Positions 37,136-48,606 of a stretch of DNA of 64,000 nt are shown in pieces. This DNA comes from Oxytricha trifallax (Eukaryota; Ciliophora; Spirotrichea; Sporadotrichida; Oxytrichidae), in the NCBI GenBank assembly GCA_000711775.1, contig ARYC01017260.1, forward strand, positions 1 through 64,000, given 5' to 3'. Made by a program: the position numbers and the translations under genes. Numbering within the stretch: position 1 is the stretch's first letter; each line of letters begins with the position of its first letter. The notes under the pieces were generated by a model. It was not told where the DNA came from. It saw only the letters and a program-made list of their open reading frames with translations, and made no database searches.

Positions 37136-37680
37136 TCGAGTAATGAGTAAGAATTTAAATATTTACAAGAAATGATTGATTAATCAAGAATTTAATCATT
37201 GTATTATATAATAATCTTAAGAATAAAATAATTGAAACCACAATCTATCCCTAACGATATATGGATTAGAGATAGAGTGTGTTTAAATATATAAATTTTA
37301 TTACCTTTAATTTATGACGTTTCTATTTACATAAATTGCATTTTAATTTATTATCATCATTGTATTATAATATAGTAAACTTTTTTAATGATTAATTTTA
37401 AAACTTTCTCAACTCAAACAATTAAAAATCTTAAATTTATAAATTAATTATTTTTCAATTAAATTAAAATGTTCTTTATGTAAAATGAAATGTCATATAC
37501 CAAAGATAACTGAATTAATATTTTAAACACACTCAATCACACTCTATCTCTAATCCATATATCGTTAGGGATAGAGTGTGGTTTTAATTATTTTATTCTT
37601 AAAATTATTATACAATACTATGATTAAATTCTAGATTAATCAATCATTTCTGGTAAATATTTAAATTCTTACTCAATGAG
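37136..37680. repeat. Large inverted repeat (arms about 160 bp)
   Basis: The left arm (about 37136-37300) and right arm (about 37520-37680) are inverted copies, for example TCCCTAACGATATATGGATT near 37251 and its inverse near 37555. The spacer is about 220 bp of AT-rich DNA. Between MDSs of the membrane-protein gene, it would lie inside an IES. Confidence 0.92.
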
Positions 37681-37859
37681 AAAGATTCTTAAATTTCTAT
37701 GATTAGAAATCAGATTAGTCGAATGAGATTATTTTAATTCACCTTAACAGAATTCAATTTTTAATAAAGTACTATCTTTTTTATGATCTATATGTTTTTA
37801 GCATCCTTTAAAGAACCATTTAAAGTTTTAGAATCCAATTAAGATAATCTACTATTTAA

Positions 37860-38395
37860 TATTATTAGAATATCTCTTTTACTTAAGTTAGAGGCTTTGC
37901 TGTAAGACATCCTTCGGACTGAAAGAAAAACTCTACTAAATTGGTGTCTAGAAACTTAGTTAAGAATTCGATATGATCAGATATTTAAAAAAGTCGAGAG
38001 TGGCTACCTCAGTCGCTGAGTTATCAATGTCTGAGTATCAAAGAAACCTCATTCCATATTTTAATTAAAATGTTCTCACTATTATCACAATATAAAACGA
38101 TACATTAAATCATTTGAAAGTCATCTTGTTATTTAAATAAATTTCTAGTTATTTTATAACAAAGCCTAAAATAAACCCCTGACAACTTAATCATCACTCT
38201 CCACATTTTCAGATATAAATTTAAATTCTCAAAATCATTAATAATCCTTGAATACCTCAATTCAGCAGCTTGTCCTTAAAAGTAGAAAATCTATAATAGA
38301 TAGGAAAATAATTTAAATGTTGGGCTTTGAAAACATAAATCTTGGAAAATTGGATACTTGCGACGATATTATAGAAATTGGAACTTAATTATGAA
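37860..38395 (+). CDS. Membrane-protein gene, C-terminal MDSs
   Basis: The plus-strand frame reads RLCCKTSFGLKEKLYQIGVQ, KLSQEFDMIRYLKKSRVATS and on to KVILLF. It then continues after a 20-bp IES as YNKAQNKPLTTQSSLSTFSD up to TGA near 38393-38395. The KLSQEFDMIRYLKKSR region is typical of the cytoplasmic tail of a large ciliate membrane-protein family (KLxxExDIxxILxxxR pattern). The removal of the IES puts both parts in one frame. Confidence 0.72.
38135..38154 (+). other. 20-bp IES, pointer GTTATTT
   Basis: GTTATTT occurs at 38128-38134 and 38148-38154. Deleting 38135-38154 joins ATC TTG TTA TTT to TAT AAC AAA GCC in frame. Without removal the reading frame hits TGA within about 15 codons. 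Confidence 0.82.
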
Positions 38396-38876
38396 TTTAT
38401 AATTAATTTAATTAGAGGGCTATTCACAATAATAAATATGGTACTTATTTTTAAAAAGCTTGAAAATAAGCTTGCCTTTAAAACTGTATACCGTATCGTA
38501 AAGCTAGATAAATTAGTTTAATAATGGATGATTAAACCAAATATCTTTTTTAACATTCTATATACTATTTAATAAAATATATGGACACCAAATTTTAACC
38601 CTTTCGAATTTTTATTCGATTTAGAATAATTACCTTATTTTCTAGTTTTTTAAGTATATCATCTAAATATTTAACAATTAATATATACCTTATTTCCTAA
38701 TATTTTTCTACAATAGTAACAATAACTCCAATAAATAAATAATTATTAATTCTTAAAATTCCGGACCGTCAAAAAACTAAAAATATAATTAGAAATAGTC
38801 ACAAATTTCAAACAGTAAAAGTAAAGAATTAAATTAAAAATAAGATAAGAAATAGGATTTAGTGCAAAACTTCGAA

Positions 38877-38899
38877 ATGATAACCCCATTTAAAATTTG

Positions 38900-38936
<37 letters not shown>

Positions 38937-41450
38937 TTCTTAGATTATTTGTATAAATCCCCCATTCTAAGAATCTCCGTTAGATAAGATAGTAAAGAAT
39001 AAGATTAAGTCAGAGAAAGATGATGATTTTAAGTTTACAGCTAAAATAAATCAACCTAAAACAAACGTTGAAATTTAAAAAAATAGGAAAAACTATACAA
39101 CAGATAAATAATATTCTGAAAATAATAATAAAAATTCAAATATCAATAAAAGTAGATTTTCTGAAAAACAAGAACAAAAAAATAAAATATAATCAAAAAG
39201 AGAACCCAAATCTTAAACAAATTAATAATAATTTAGGAATTTAAGTTTCTTTATTAAGGATTTATGATTAATTTTTAATAGTTCCCCTATTTTAATAATT
39301 TAAAGATGTCGTGAAGAAAGCAAGATAATAAAATATCCTAAATATGCAAATTCAGCCTCAGTAACTTCAGTCTATTTCATCAAATGATGAATAAGTGGAC
39401 AAATAAATCTTAGACAGCTAGTCTCAGGACTCAAATTCAGACAGATATTCAAAAGAATCCAGCATTAAACAAAAGAAACAATATAATAGACAACAATGAA
39501 TAAAGCACTCATAAATTAATTATAATAATTTAAATAATAATAATTATAGACATTATTGCCTTAAACATTTTAAGTAGGTTATTAAAAATTGAGAATACGG
39601 ATTATTTATTAAAGTTGAAACTAAAAATATTTCTTAATAAACATTATAAAAAATTGAATTAATTTTCTATGAAAATTTAAGTAAATTGCTAAAAAAATAA
39701 AAATATAAAATAGAATAATTATAAATTTGTGTAATGAGAGAAATGCATGATGATCATCAAATTACGAACTAGAATCATAATTTAGTGAAAAATAAACCCC
39801 TTAAAAATTATTAAGTGCTTGAAGCTATAAACTAGCATGAATTTAAATCTTTTTAGGATGAATATTGGCAAGAAAAATTGAAATATTAACCAAAGGAAAT
39901 CAATTACGAAATCAATTCAAAGAGGGAGTGTAAAGACACTATGAAATAAAATCAGATTGGAGGTGTTATAGCTGATGAAAACTATATTGGTAAGCATAAA
40001 TTTAGATGAGATTATTTTTGTTATTTAGATCAGTAGTAGAAATTCAAGATAGCTGATTTAAAACCCTTAATTGATTTTCTATATATTAAATTTATAGCGT
40101 TTTCTTTTTCATGATTTTGCAGAAAATGAGAACATACTCTTTCTCCTGAAAGATTTCTCTCAAACCTACACTATAATGAAAAATTATTAAACCCTGCTGG
40201 ATGAGCAAAGTCGGAATTTGATAGTAAATTAAAACATAAAAATGGATCTAGAATAACATTTAAACGACTTAACTTTCAAGCAAAATTTTCCAAGCTAGTA
40301 TAAATATGCATAATCAAGCTATTTTCAACAATCATATATTGAAAAAACCGATGAATACACAAATATCCAATTGGCTGAGAAATCCATTGAAGAAACATAA
40401 AAATTTGCTATAAATACTGAAATACAACAAACCTGGGGGTAAAGCAATGAATTTAAAAATGCAAAGTTAAGCATTGGGGATGACGATACTCGAAGCCAAG
40501 AGAGCAGCGAGGAAGTTGAAATACTATAAGATCCTGAAGATAATGAAGTGGGTGGGTTTCAAGTTATCACAAAGGAATACATAGAGAAAATAATTTAAGA
40601 AGAGCAGCAGAAGCTAAGAAATTAGATTAAAATAGAACCAATCAATGATTTAATGATTGATAATGCCTATCTAGAAAATCCATATTTAGATGTAGAGATT
40701 TAAAACAGAATTTTCTACTAGAAATTTCTGCGATTCTTACAATACTCTTTTAACTAGCTCGATTAAGCTCTCTAATAAGCATAGCCATTATTTGAAAGAA
40801 TACAAAAATTCTCTGATAAATCCATTAAAATAGTTGAATAAAAGGTTTAACAAAAAAGCACAAATTTCTCTGCAATCAAGCTTTTTTTTAATACTCTTAA
40901 GCAAGAATACGATAAATGGTTCTATCTTTTAGTGGACGTCTTTTAAGGAATCTAAGAGATTATTCAATAAATTGAGAAGTTTCAATGGTAAATTAAGGAT
41001 AAACTTGAAGAGCTAACTACTCAAGATGCAAAATGCAAATGGGCAATGTACAGTTCTGCCTTTGTAACTTTACTAGGCATGCCAGTTTCAGGTTACTCAG
41101 TTGCCCTGGCTATCGGAACTGGCTCCATAAAGTATAAAAGATATAAGATTTCTATGACAACACATAACTTAACCCAATTTTAAGAACTTAACATGAAAAT
41201 ACTTAGACTGCTCAAGGAAAAAGAAGAGTTTATGCGCAAGATGATTGACCAGCAAGTACAAATAGTTAAAATGGGAATAGAATAAATGGCTGAAAGTGCA
41301 AATCGCAAGAAGTTTGGTACAGCTTCCGATACTTTAAAAATACTAAAGCAACTCAGAAATAGCTTTGAATAATTGAAAAGCAGCTAATATATGAGTATTA
41401 CGGTCTTCGATGCTATGTCTCTTAAAAATCTTGATGATAGTTATATGTGA
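38877..41450 (+). CDS. Coiled-coil protein, five MDSs, four resolved IESs
   Basis: The start is ATG 38877 (MITPFQESPLDKIVKNKIKS after IES removal) and the stop is TGA 41448-41450. Removing four IESs (76, 67, 222 and 145 bp) gives 2064 bp, a 687-residue protein. The N-terminal third is rich in Asn, Gln, Lys and Ser. The middle is acidic, and the last half is long-helical with a hydrophobic, glycine-containing stretch (SSAFVTLLGMPVSGYSVALA) that could bind or cross a membrane. No catalytic motif was seen and the family was not recognised. The exact joining of all five pieces makes the gene model strong even though the function is unknown. Confidence 0.88.
38891..38966 (+). other. IES 1 of the 38.9 kb gene, pointer CCCCATT
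   Basis: 76 bp between CCCCATT at 38884-38890 and 38960-38966. It contains a (TA)n run at about 38908-38934. The codon phase is identical on both sides. Confidence 0.85.
39236..39302 (+). other. IES 2 of the 38.9 kb gene, pointer TAATAATTTA
   Basis: 67 bp between the 10-bp repeats at 39226-39235 and 39293-39302. The join gives NQQQFKDVVKKARQQ in one frame. Confidence 0.85.
39487..39708 (+). other. IES 3 of the 38.9 kb gene, pointer AATATAA
   Basis: 222 bp between AATATAA at 39480-39486 and 39702-39708. It removes the TGA at 39497 and gives KKQYKIEQLQICVMREM. Confidence 0.82.
39982..40126 (+). other. IES 4 of the 38.9 kb gene, pointer GAAAA
   Basis: 145 bp between GAAAA at 39977-39981 and 40122-40126. 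The join GAT GAA AAT GAG AAC is in frame and removes the downstream TGA near 40008. Confidence 0.8.
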
Positions 41451-42227
41451 CGGCAGCAATCAAATATGGTCTACTGAAATACATTGTGAATATCATAAAT
41501 ATTAACTTGTAACTATAGTAACTTTAATAATAAGTTTTATATTATAGCTATTAAACTTATGTAACTTAATAATAAGTAATAGTTTTCAGTTAATAAGAAG
41601 TTTTTCTAATATTTTATATAATTTATTTAATCGATATATACTAATTAATAATAGGTTAACTATAATAATATAATAATATATTTAAAAGTACTATCGTAAT
41701 TAATATTGAGGGCAAAATAATTTAAAATTACCTTCCTTCTACTCTTTGAGGACATATGTGAGGTTATATGCAAGTAATACTTTTGTAAAAAACAAGTGAA
41801 TGATAAATATTTTGTCGTTTTAACTCTAATTATTTACGGACAAGAAGATAATTGTATCAACAAATCCAGTGTTTACAAACCTCCTCAACACATTCAGAAA
41901 ATTGATAGATTGACTAATTAACTTGACATTAGGTAATATTTATGCTTGAAACGTAATTTTAATTTTGTAACATTATTACTCAAAATAGGTTCAATAATAC
42001 TTAATATTTATAGCTTCACTTTTTTGAAATGGATTATTAAACTTAGTTTGATTACTTTATTTTAGCACATTCTCAGATTTGACCTTAAATTGTTATAGAC
42101 TAGAAAGCTATCTCCCTTTAATTGTGTCACCTTTTATAATCAAATACTTACTTGATTTTATACTATTATCGAATTATGTTATAGATTTATTTTTAGTTAT
42201 TTTTATTTGAGCTTAAGAACACATTAG
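41451..42227. other. Convergent intergenic region
   Basis: AT-rich DNA between the ends of two convergent genes. No open island, repeat or element was recognised. It presumably holds the 3' flanks and the telomere-addition sites of two nanochromosomes, which cannot be placed from sequence alone. Confidence 0.5.
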
Positions 42228-45049
42228 TTTCAAGATCTAATCAAAGATAAACTAGAGCTGTTATCTTCGTTAGATAAATTTATTTATTAGGTTTGCATAG
42301 CAAAGTTAATATGATTATTTATGAAATGAGAGTGAAGTCAGAATTATTATAACAAGATAATAAAAGGCTATATTTAAAAATCGTACAATAGTATTTAGTG
42401 GTAAACTCATACTGCTATTAATATGAAGCATAGGATCATAAGACTTTTAAACTAAGTTGCTCATCCTTAGCTGTATTTCTTTGACAATCTTAACATTTTA
42501 TTGCTCCTTCTTATTCTTTATTTCTGATTAAAAATCGTGGGTTTCTTCAATTTAACATGCAAGCTTAAAAAGAGTTCTTTAAAATTCAGACATGTCTAAC
42601 ATATCGATTTTGTAGAATTTTCATAATTATGGTTCTTAGCTAAAAATAATTTACAAAATCAATTTATGATTAAAAAGATTTGAACTGAGGGACTATTGAT
42701 TTTTGAATGACATTTTCTTAGAGAGCTGTTAAGTTTCTCAGCCCATCTAGTATCATTATCAATATTGAGTGATATAAACAAGGCATATCTTATGTGTGCT
42801 GCATCGAAGTCCTTTTACTCTGAACTCTTAAGCAGCGACTAGATAAGTTTGAAGAAAAACGAACCATGAAGAAACTGAGGGATTATTTGATAAAGTGTCA
42901 TTTCTTTTATAGCGCTTGTAACTTGCATACCATAGCTAGAATAGAGTCTTCTTTCCATCTCACTATTAAATGACTGTAAAATGTAACTCCTTTTTATATC
43001 AAAGTAATACTCTTCATATTCTTGGTTGATGAATTTAGTATGCTCGTATCTCTTAGACTCTTGGCAAAAGTCTTAAAGAGACTAAGATTTTTGGCATAAA
43101 TTGCTTAAAAAATCTTCAATCATTCAACCTGTATACTATACCAAATCATCATCAAGTTACTCAATATTACAGACGTTATCAATTTTTAAGATTTGCATTA
43201 AAAAGCCTTTACTTTACTAGTTCTCTTGGCATTTCTTTATCTATTTTAGGATTTTACATATAAAATTGGTCATATATAAAGTGAAGTATTTAAACATCAT
43301 TATAGTATGTTTCTTTTCAAAAGTAGTTCATCAAGGCGGTCTACCTAATGCACTGCTCGGATTTCACCTTTCAAAACTAGTGCTAATTCCTAGGCAACAG
43401 GCATAAATACATCATGAATCCAAACTTGATCGAGTATATTCAATAGGAGCATGTCCCCTATGTACTAGTGGTCAATAAAATCCTCAGTTTCGAGCACTCC
43501 TATTGACTTTAAATACTCACTAAAAGATTCTTGAACCACTATGTTCAATGTGATCTTTTTCATTAGTAATTTAAGATGGGAAGAGAGCTCGATGTAGTTG
43601 TGCAAAAAAGAGAATAATCCCTTTTCTGGAATTTAAAGTTTCAACCTTTAAATTTCTATTCTATGTGCCATACATATAGATTTGAACTAGTGATAAGTAT
43701 ATCTAATTATATCTCTCCTGAAAAGTGTGATTTCATCTATGTCCTCTAGCTCCCAGGTTTATGAGGAAAATTCTTCGAACATGCTTGAGATTTTGAGTTA
43801 CTTTGAGCGATCCTGCAGAGATTATTCAAGTATACAAAAAGCCTATTCAAGTTACTGCTTTGCTTTCACCGCAGAAGGAGTTTAAAAAACGGAGCTGTAA
43901 TTTTGAATTATTATCTTGTCTGTTCGGTAGAATAGTCCCTTTCTGCTAAAAGAATCACGAGTTAACTGAGGTAAAATGAAAAAAGCATTTTCACATTCTA
44001 ACCTTAAAATTTACTTATAGATGTTTTGCATACTTCATGGTATTTTAAATTAAGGTTATTTCATTGAAATTTCTTGAAATTCATTTTAATACTCTCATTT
44101 AGCTTAACTTAAATAATTCAAACCAAACACTAATAATTCTCTAAACAAATAAATTGAGTTCAACAAATCTGTAAATAATTTTTATTTGAAACAGTCTGTA
44201 ATATCTTTTTTATCCAAAAAGTCATATTTTATTTTAAAAATAAATCATTTAAGTGATTAATTAAGAATTTTAATCAATTTATGACAGAGAAAAAGTGAAA
44301 TAATTATGAGTTTATATTCTGAGGGATCCAGCAGAAGTTCCCTGGCAAAGTTTTCTACATTTATCATATACTCATCATCGAACAGGCTAGGATATTTTTC
44401 GATCAGTTGCTTTTTATAAACAATAATTTTCTTGTAAAGCCCATGCAAGTGCTTTAACTTTACTTATACCTCTATAAGTTCGTTTAATTTTTCCTGAAAT
44501 CTTCAAAATGATTTTGAACTTACCTTAGTTTAATAGATTCTAGTCGGGGTTTGATAATTCTTCAAAAAGCCTGTGTAAGTCTGTCTACTGCCCAAAGATG
44601 TCGCTCTGAAAGTTCTCAACGATGTCTTGGTAACTGTCGAATCTCTGCGGGGCCATAGAGTCGAAGCCCACATTACTTTTTCTTAAATTTATTGAAAAAT
44701 TACTGTCCCTCGTTTTTGAGCTTGATTAGCCGGAGTGATAAGTATTGCTGGTTTTGTGACTACCATTTGAGTTAATTTTTTCCAAAAAGTTTTCGGCAGA
44801 AGTTGGCATAAATTGCTGAAGGAAGAAGTTTTGATAAGCTTCGACCATAATTACATTGTAGTAGTTATCTTGAGTAAGTTTACTATAGATTTTCTTGCTT
44901 GAAAGGCATAGAGACATAATTTCGTGGCATTTTAAATATGGTAGGATGACAAAAAGCAAGTTTAAAATTATAACTTCTCGATTAAACTTTTAATTCAAAT
45001 TTGTTTAAGTTTTTTGAAAGAACCTGATCTAAATGTAATTTTTACCCAT
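42228..45049 (-). CDS. F-box-like, helix-rich protein in several MDSs
   Basis: The first segment runs from ATG 45047-45049 and includes NLLFVILPYLKCHEIMSLCL then SSKKIYSKLTQDNYYNVIMV, which resembles an F-box (Leu-Pro, hydrophobic helix, Ser-Lys-Lys). A second segment (44490-44265) has KHLHGLYKKIIVYKKQLIEK. A third of about 230 codons (44000-43310) includes DEITLFRRDIIRYTYHQFKS. Later segments include NQEYEEYYFDIKRSYILQSF and NVKIVKEIQLRMSNLVQKSY. The last is at about 42300-42230 (INFAMQTQQINLSNEDNSSS) before TGA. A pointer AAATC appears to join SPSVQ to IDMLDMSEF. The overall architecture (F-box plus long helices) is reminiscent of recyclin/Sec10-like proteins, but I am not sure. Some junctions remain unresolved. 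Confidence 0.65.
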
Positions 45050-45593
45050 ATTTAGCTTTGCAATTCTCTCGATCGTTATTAAGCTTATTTATCATATGTT
45101 CTTTTATTGGACTTGAATATCCATCGAAGGAAAGCGGTAGGTGGGGTACAGTCTCACATTTAGACGATGTAATTTTTTCAAACTGGAGTAGATTCATTTA
45201 GTGTCAGCTTAGTATAAGAAATTATTTTAATTATATAATGCCTCAGAGATCAGACAGTCAATTTATATAAATTAATCACTTTACTTTAGGTTACAAACTA
45301 ACAAAGATAGAAAATAATAAATCAGAAATGACGATCATAGTCTATTTTAATTATTAATAATATTATTTTATCAATATGGTAAATGGAGATATTAAAATCC
45401 ATCATAATTTAACAGATTTTAGGGTTGCTATAAAAACAATGAGAATATTGAACATTTAAATTCAAATTAAAGATACTCTAAATTTTAACCCTAAAAAATA
45501 GTTTTATTAGACTAAAATAGAAAGTCACATTTGAAAGAATTAAAGAAATTTATAAAATATAATTCCGCAAAAGCTTCCAATAAAATTTCTAAA

Positions 45594-46590
45594 ATGGATA
45601 AATTAATGCGAATTCTAGACATGAAGTCTATCTCAGACATGCTCTTGGCTACGCGAGAAGACCTAGAAAAATGCAAAACCAAGGATCATGATGTTAGCGA
45701 TCACACTATTAACTCAGTTTATGCTAAAGCAGCCATAGAGAGATGCATTAGGCCAATGAATGCTTACGAATAACTCGATTAAGAGAACAAAAATATAGTA
45801 AAGTTCAATACGGGCAATGAAGAGTAAGTGTGTGATTTGCTAATAAAATACTCATTTTTAATTCTAAATTTGTCAAATAAAACTATGCATACTCATAACA
45901 TTAAATATAGGTTGGATGCTAGACTTGGCAAAGATAAAATATGCAGTAATGAATTGATTGAAGTAAGTGGAACTTCAGGAAGTGGAAAAACCTATCTATG
46001 CATGAAAATGGTCAGCCTGGCACTTAATTAAAATATCTCAGTTATTTACATAGATACAACCAATTACTTAAACTATGATAACGTTACAACTAGCATTAAG
46101 GTAAGAGAATTCTTTTGAGACTAATTATAAATTATAGAATTTCATGATTAAGAGAGACGATGAGAGTGAATAAACATAACTTATGGAGTATTTAGGTCGG
46201 TTTAAAGTCTTGAAAATTCATGATTTCGACAAAATGATTCTGCTCTTCGCTAAAATTCTCTCTCAACTAAAGAATAAGCAAATGAACTTCCCCTTAAAAA
46301 TGATAGTAATAGATTCACTATCAAGTTTATTTTGGGAGTCTGGCTCTAAATCCTTAAAGTAGCATGAAAAGTATCAGCAGCAAATCAAGGAGATACTGTA
46401 TTACTTTAAGATATTCACTCGCAGATACTATATCAATGTGGTTTTCACAAATAACACAAAGGAGGGAGGGGCTACAAGGGTCACAGAAATCTATAATTAG
46501 GTTGGGGAGCCACTCTAGTGGGCAGTTGACAAGTAAATTCATGCGATGCAGGATGAACATTCAATCAGTTATGTGCTCATTAAGCATTGA
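45594..46590 (+). CDS. RAD51-paralogue-like recombinase (RAD51D type)
   Basis: Exon 1 is 45594-46100 and exon 2 is 46138-46590 (TGA 46588-46590), joined across a 37-nt GT-AG intron. The product is 319 residues with this start, close to the usual RAD51D length. The Walker A motif is GTSGSGKT inside ELIEVSGTSGSGKTYLCMKM, and the Walker B is MIVIDSLSSLF. Between them lies VLKIHDFDKMILLF, as in RAD51D. After Walker B comes NVVFTNNT, the conserved loop 2 region. Such paralogues help load RAD51 in homologous recombination. The frame stays open upstream of the chosen Met without another in-frame ATG nearby, so a longer N-terminus in another MDS is possible. The next gene, Oxa1-like, is on the same strand. 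Confidence 0.82.
46101..46137 (+). other. Intron in the RAD51-like gene (37 nt)
   Basis: GTAAGA at the 5' end and TATAG at the 3' end. Phase 0 on both sides. The intron carries an in-frame TGA that would end the protein if retained. Confidence 0.85.
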
Positions 46591-47109
46591 GGTGTAAAAT
46601 TGTTTGTTTATTAAATGAAATCATAAAGTGTTTTAATTTAAAAGTAATTATTAACTGATTGAATTATAATATTAATTTGAGGTAAATTATTAATTTGCTA
46701 ATTTTAAAAATGAATAAAACCTCATTCAATCATTTGAGAAGAAATGTTTAGATCTTATACAGAAATCAAAGGGCATTCTTTAATATTAAGTATTACAAAG
46801 TATTATTTTTTTTGAGACAATAATTTATTTAGATCAATTTATTCATAGCTATGGAGTTTTGTTAATGGAAATTAAATAATATATCCATTCCTAGTAATAA
46901 ATAGAGTTTATTAAGGAAAAATGTAATCTAGAATATTTTCAAAATCTATATAGAGAAATTAGTAAATATTTATACAAAATCACTACCTTTTATATGTGTT
47001 TCTATAATAATAAATACTCTCCACATAAAACCATAAATTATAAGTTAAAGAATACAAGAACACCTACAATAACAATTTCAATAAAAATTCCCTTATATTT
47101 ATAAAATAA

Positions 47110-48459
47110 AATAAATTCTCTACGGCAGCAACTGATCCTTAACTTGCTGAGGAAAAGCCTGAAGATTTAAAGCTAAGTGTCGATGAAATAATGAAACTAA
47201 TTGATATGGATTAGTTGAAGCAGTTCAACCCAAAATTGCACAAATAAATCCAAGAAGATCCCAATTAACTGCTATAACTATAAGAAATGCTGCTAGTTAA
47301 TGATGCAGCTGGTAAAGCAGAAATTGCTGCTTAAGCTATGTAAGCTGCGGCAGAGAATCTCTAATACAAGCCACCCAAAGTTTATACAATGCCCTTCATT
47401 TGGGCTTATTTTACACCTGTGTTTACTTTCACAGCAGCTTGGTTGATTAAACTACAAGCTGCCACAGCTATTCCTTGGTTTCCATTCTTTATAATTTGCG
47501 GATTTGGAGTTAGACTTTTGCTTGCACCTTTGATGATAAGGCAAATGATTGTCATTAATAAAATCGGACAAGCTTCACCCAATATTAGGCTTGTTATGAA
47601 ACTGTTTAAGTTCTCTAAAATGGCATTTTTCTCAAGACTTAAGAACACAGCAGGTGCAATCTATGATTACTCCAAATAGACAAAAATCAATTTACTTGCA
47701 TTTTACTTCTATAATTTGATTTAAATACCAGTGTTTATTACTATGGTGCTAAGTATTAGGAAGATTGCTTTCGAAAATGATGATTTAGCTGGGTAAGGTA
47801 TATGGTGGTTTAAGAACTTAAACGAAGCTGACCCTTATTTGATTCTTCCAATTGTTGCAACTATTCTAAACTATATTAATCTCGGTGTAAGTCTTTGAAA
47901 TTCATTTATATCAATATTTTTTAGAGAGGAATTACAAAGGAAAATGAGCATTGGTTTATTAACAGATTCAGATCTTTCTTCCAGGTTCTTCAATTTTTCC
48001 ATTTGCCATTCACTCATTAATGGCCAGCTGGAGCATTTGTCTATTGGATCTCATCTTCTACTTTTGTATTGATGCAATAAACGCTTCTAAAAAGACCTTG
48101 GTTCTTGAATAAAATCAATCCAAACTTCTTCTTTGACTATCAAAAGATGTATTTAAATAGAAAATCCTTAGATTTATAATTTTACACAGTAATATTGTTA
48201 AATTTAGCTTTATAATATTATGTATGGAGAGAGATCTCCAAAAGATCATGAAAATTACGTCGATAGACTTTTAAATGCAGAGGACCACAGATTGAAGCAA
48301 TACACTAATGATAGATATGTCCAGGAAGAGCTAGAATACGAAATGAAAAGATTTCTTGCGTTTTAGAGGATGCGCAAGGTCAAGGGAAAGACTCAAGAAA
48401 TTGTTCAGGGAACGCTTGGAACTATCAACACCAAGAAATAAGATACTCCACAGTCTTGA
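47110..48459 (+). CDS. Mitochondrial Oxa1/YidC-family insertase
   Basis: The exons are about 47110-47886, 47925-48188 and 48208-48459 (TGA 48457-48459). The family inserts membrane proteins into the inner mitochondrial membrane. Near the visible N-terminus KFSTAATD resembles a mitochondrial presequence cleavage region. The family core begins with PFIWAYFTPVFTFTAAWLIK and CGFGVRLLLAPLMIRQMIVI, the strongly conserved first conserved helices with the Arg. The remaining helices include IQIPVFITMVLSIRKIAF, YLILPIVATILNYI and QWPAGAFVYWISSSTFVLMQ. The C-terminal tail is basic and hydrophilic, as for ribosome binding. The start codon was not identified and may lie in an earlier MDS. Confidence 0.88.
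47887..47924 (+). other. Intron 1 of the Oxa1-like gene (38 nt)
   Basis: GTAAGT at the 5' end and TTTTTTAG at the 3' end, phase 0. The intron has TGA in frame. Confidence 0.85.
48189..48207 (+). other. Very short intron (19 nt) or micro-IES
   Basis: GTAATATTGTTAAATTTAG separates two frames that fit exactly after its removal (TTT TAC ACA / CTT TAT AAT ATT ATG). No pointer repeat flanks it, so a GT-AG intron fits better than an IES. Confidence 0.55.
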
Positions 48460-48606
48460 AACTTCACTTTGGAATTAATTTAATTCAGTAGTTTGTTAAC
48501 TAAAATGTGGAATCATTTATTTAAACAATACACTTAACAAGTAAATTCAGGTTCTATAAATAAAAATTGTAATAAACATTCTGAGTTGTAATTTTTAGAT
48601 ATAAAA

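Noticed and set aside
46354-46597. Frames on both strands inside the RAD51-like gene
   Set aside because: Overlapping shadows of exon 2, which has the family motifs.
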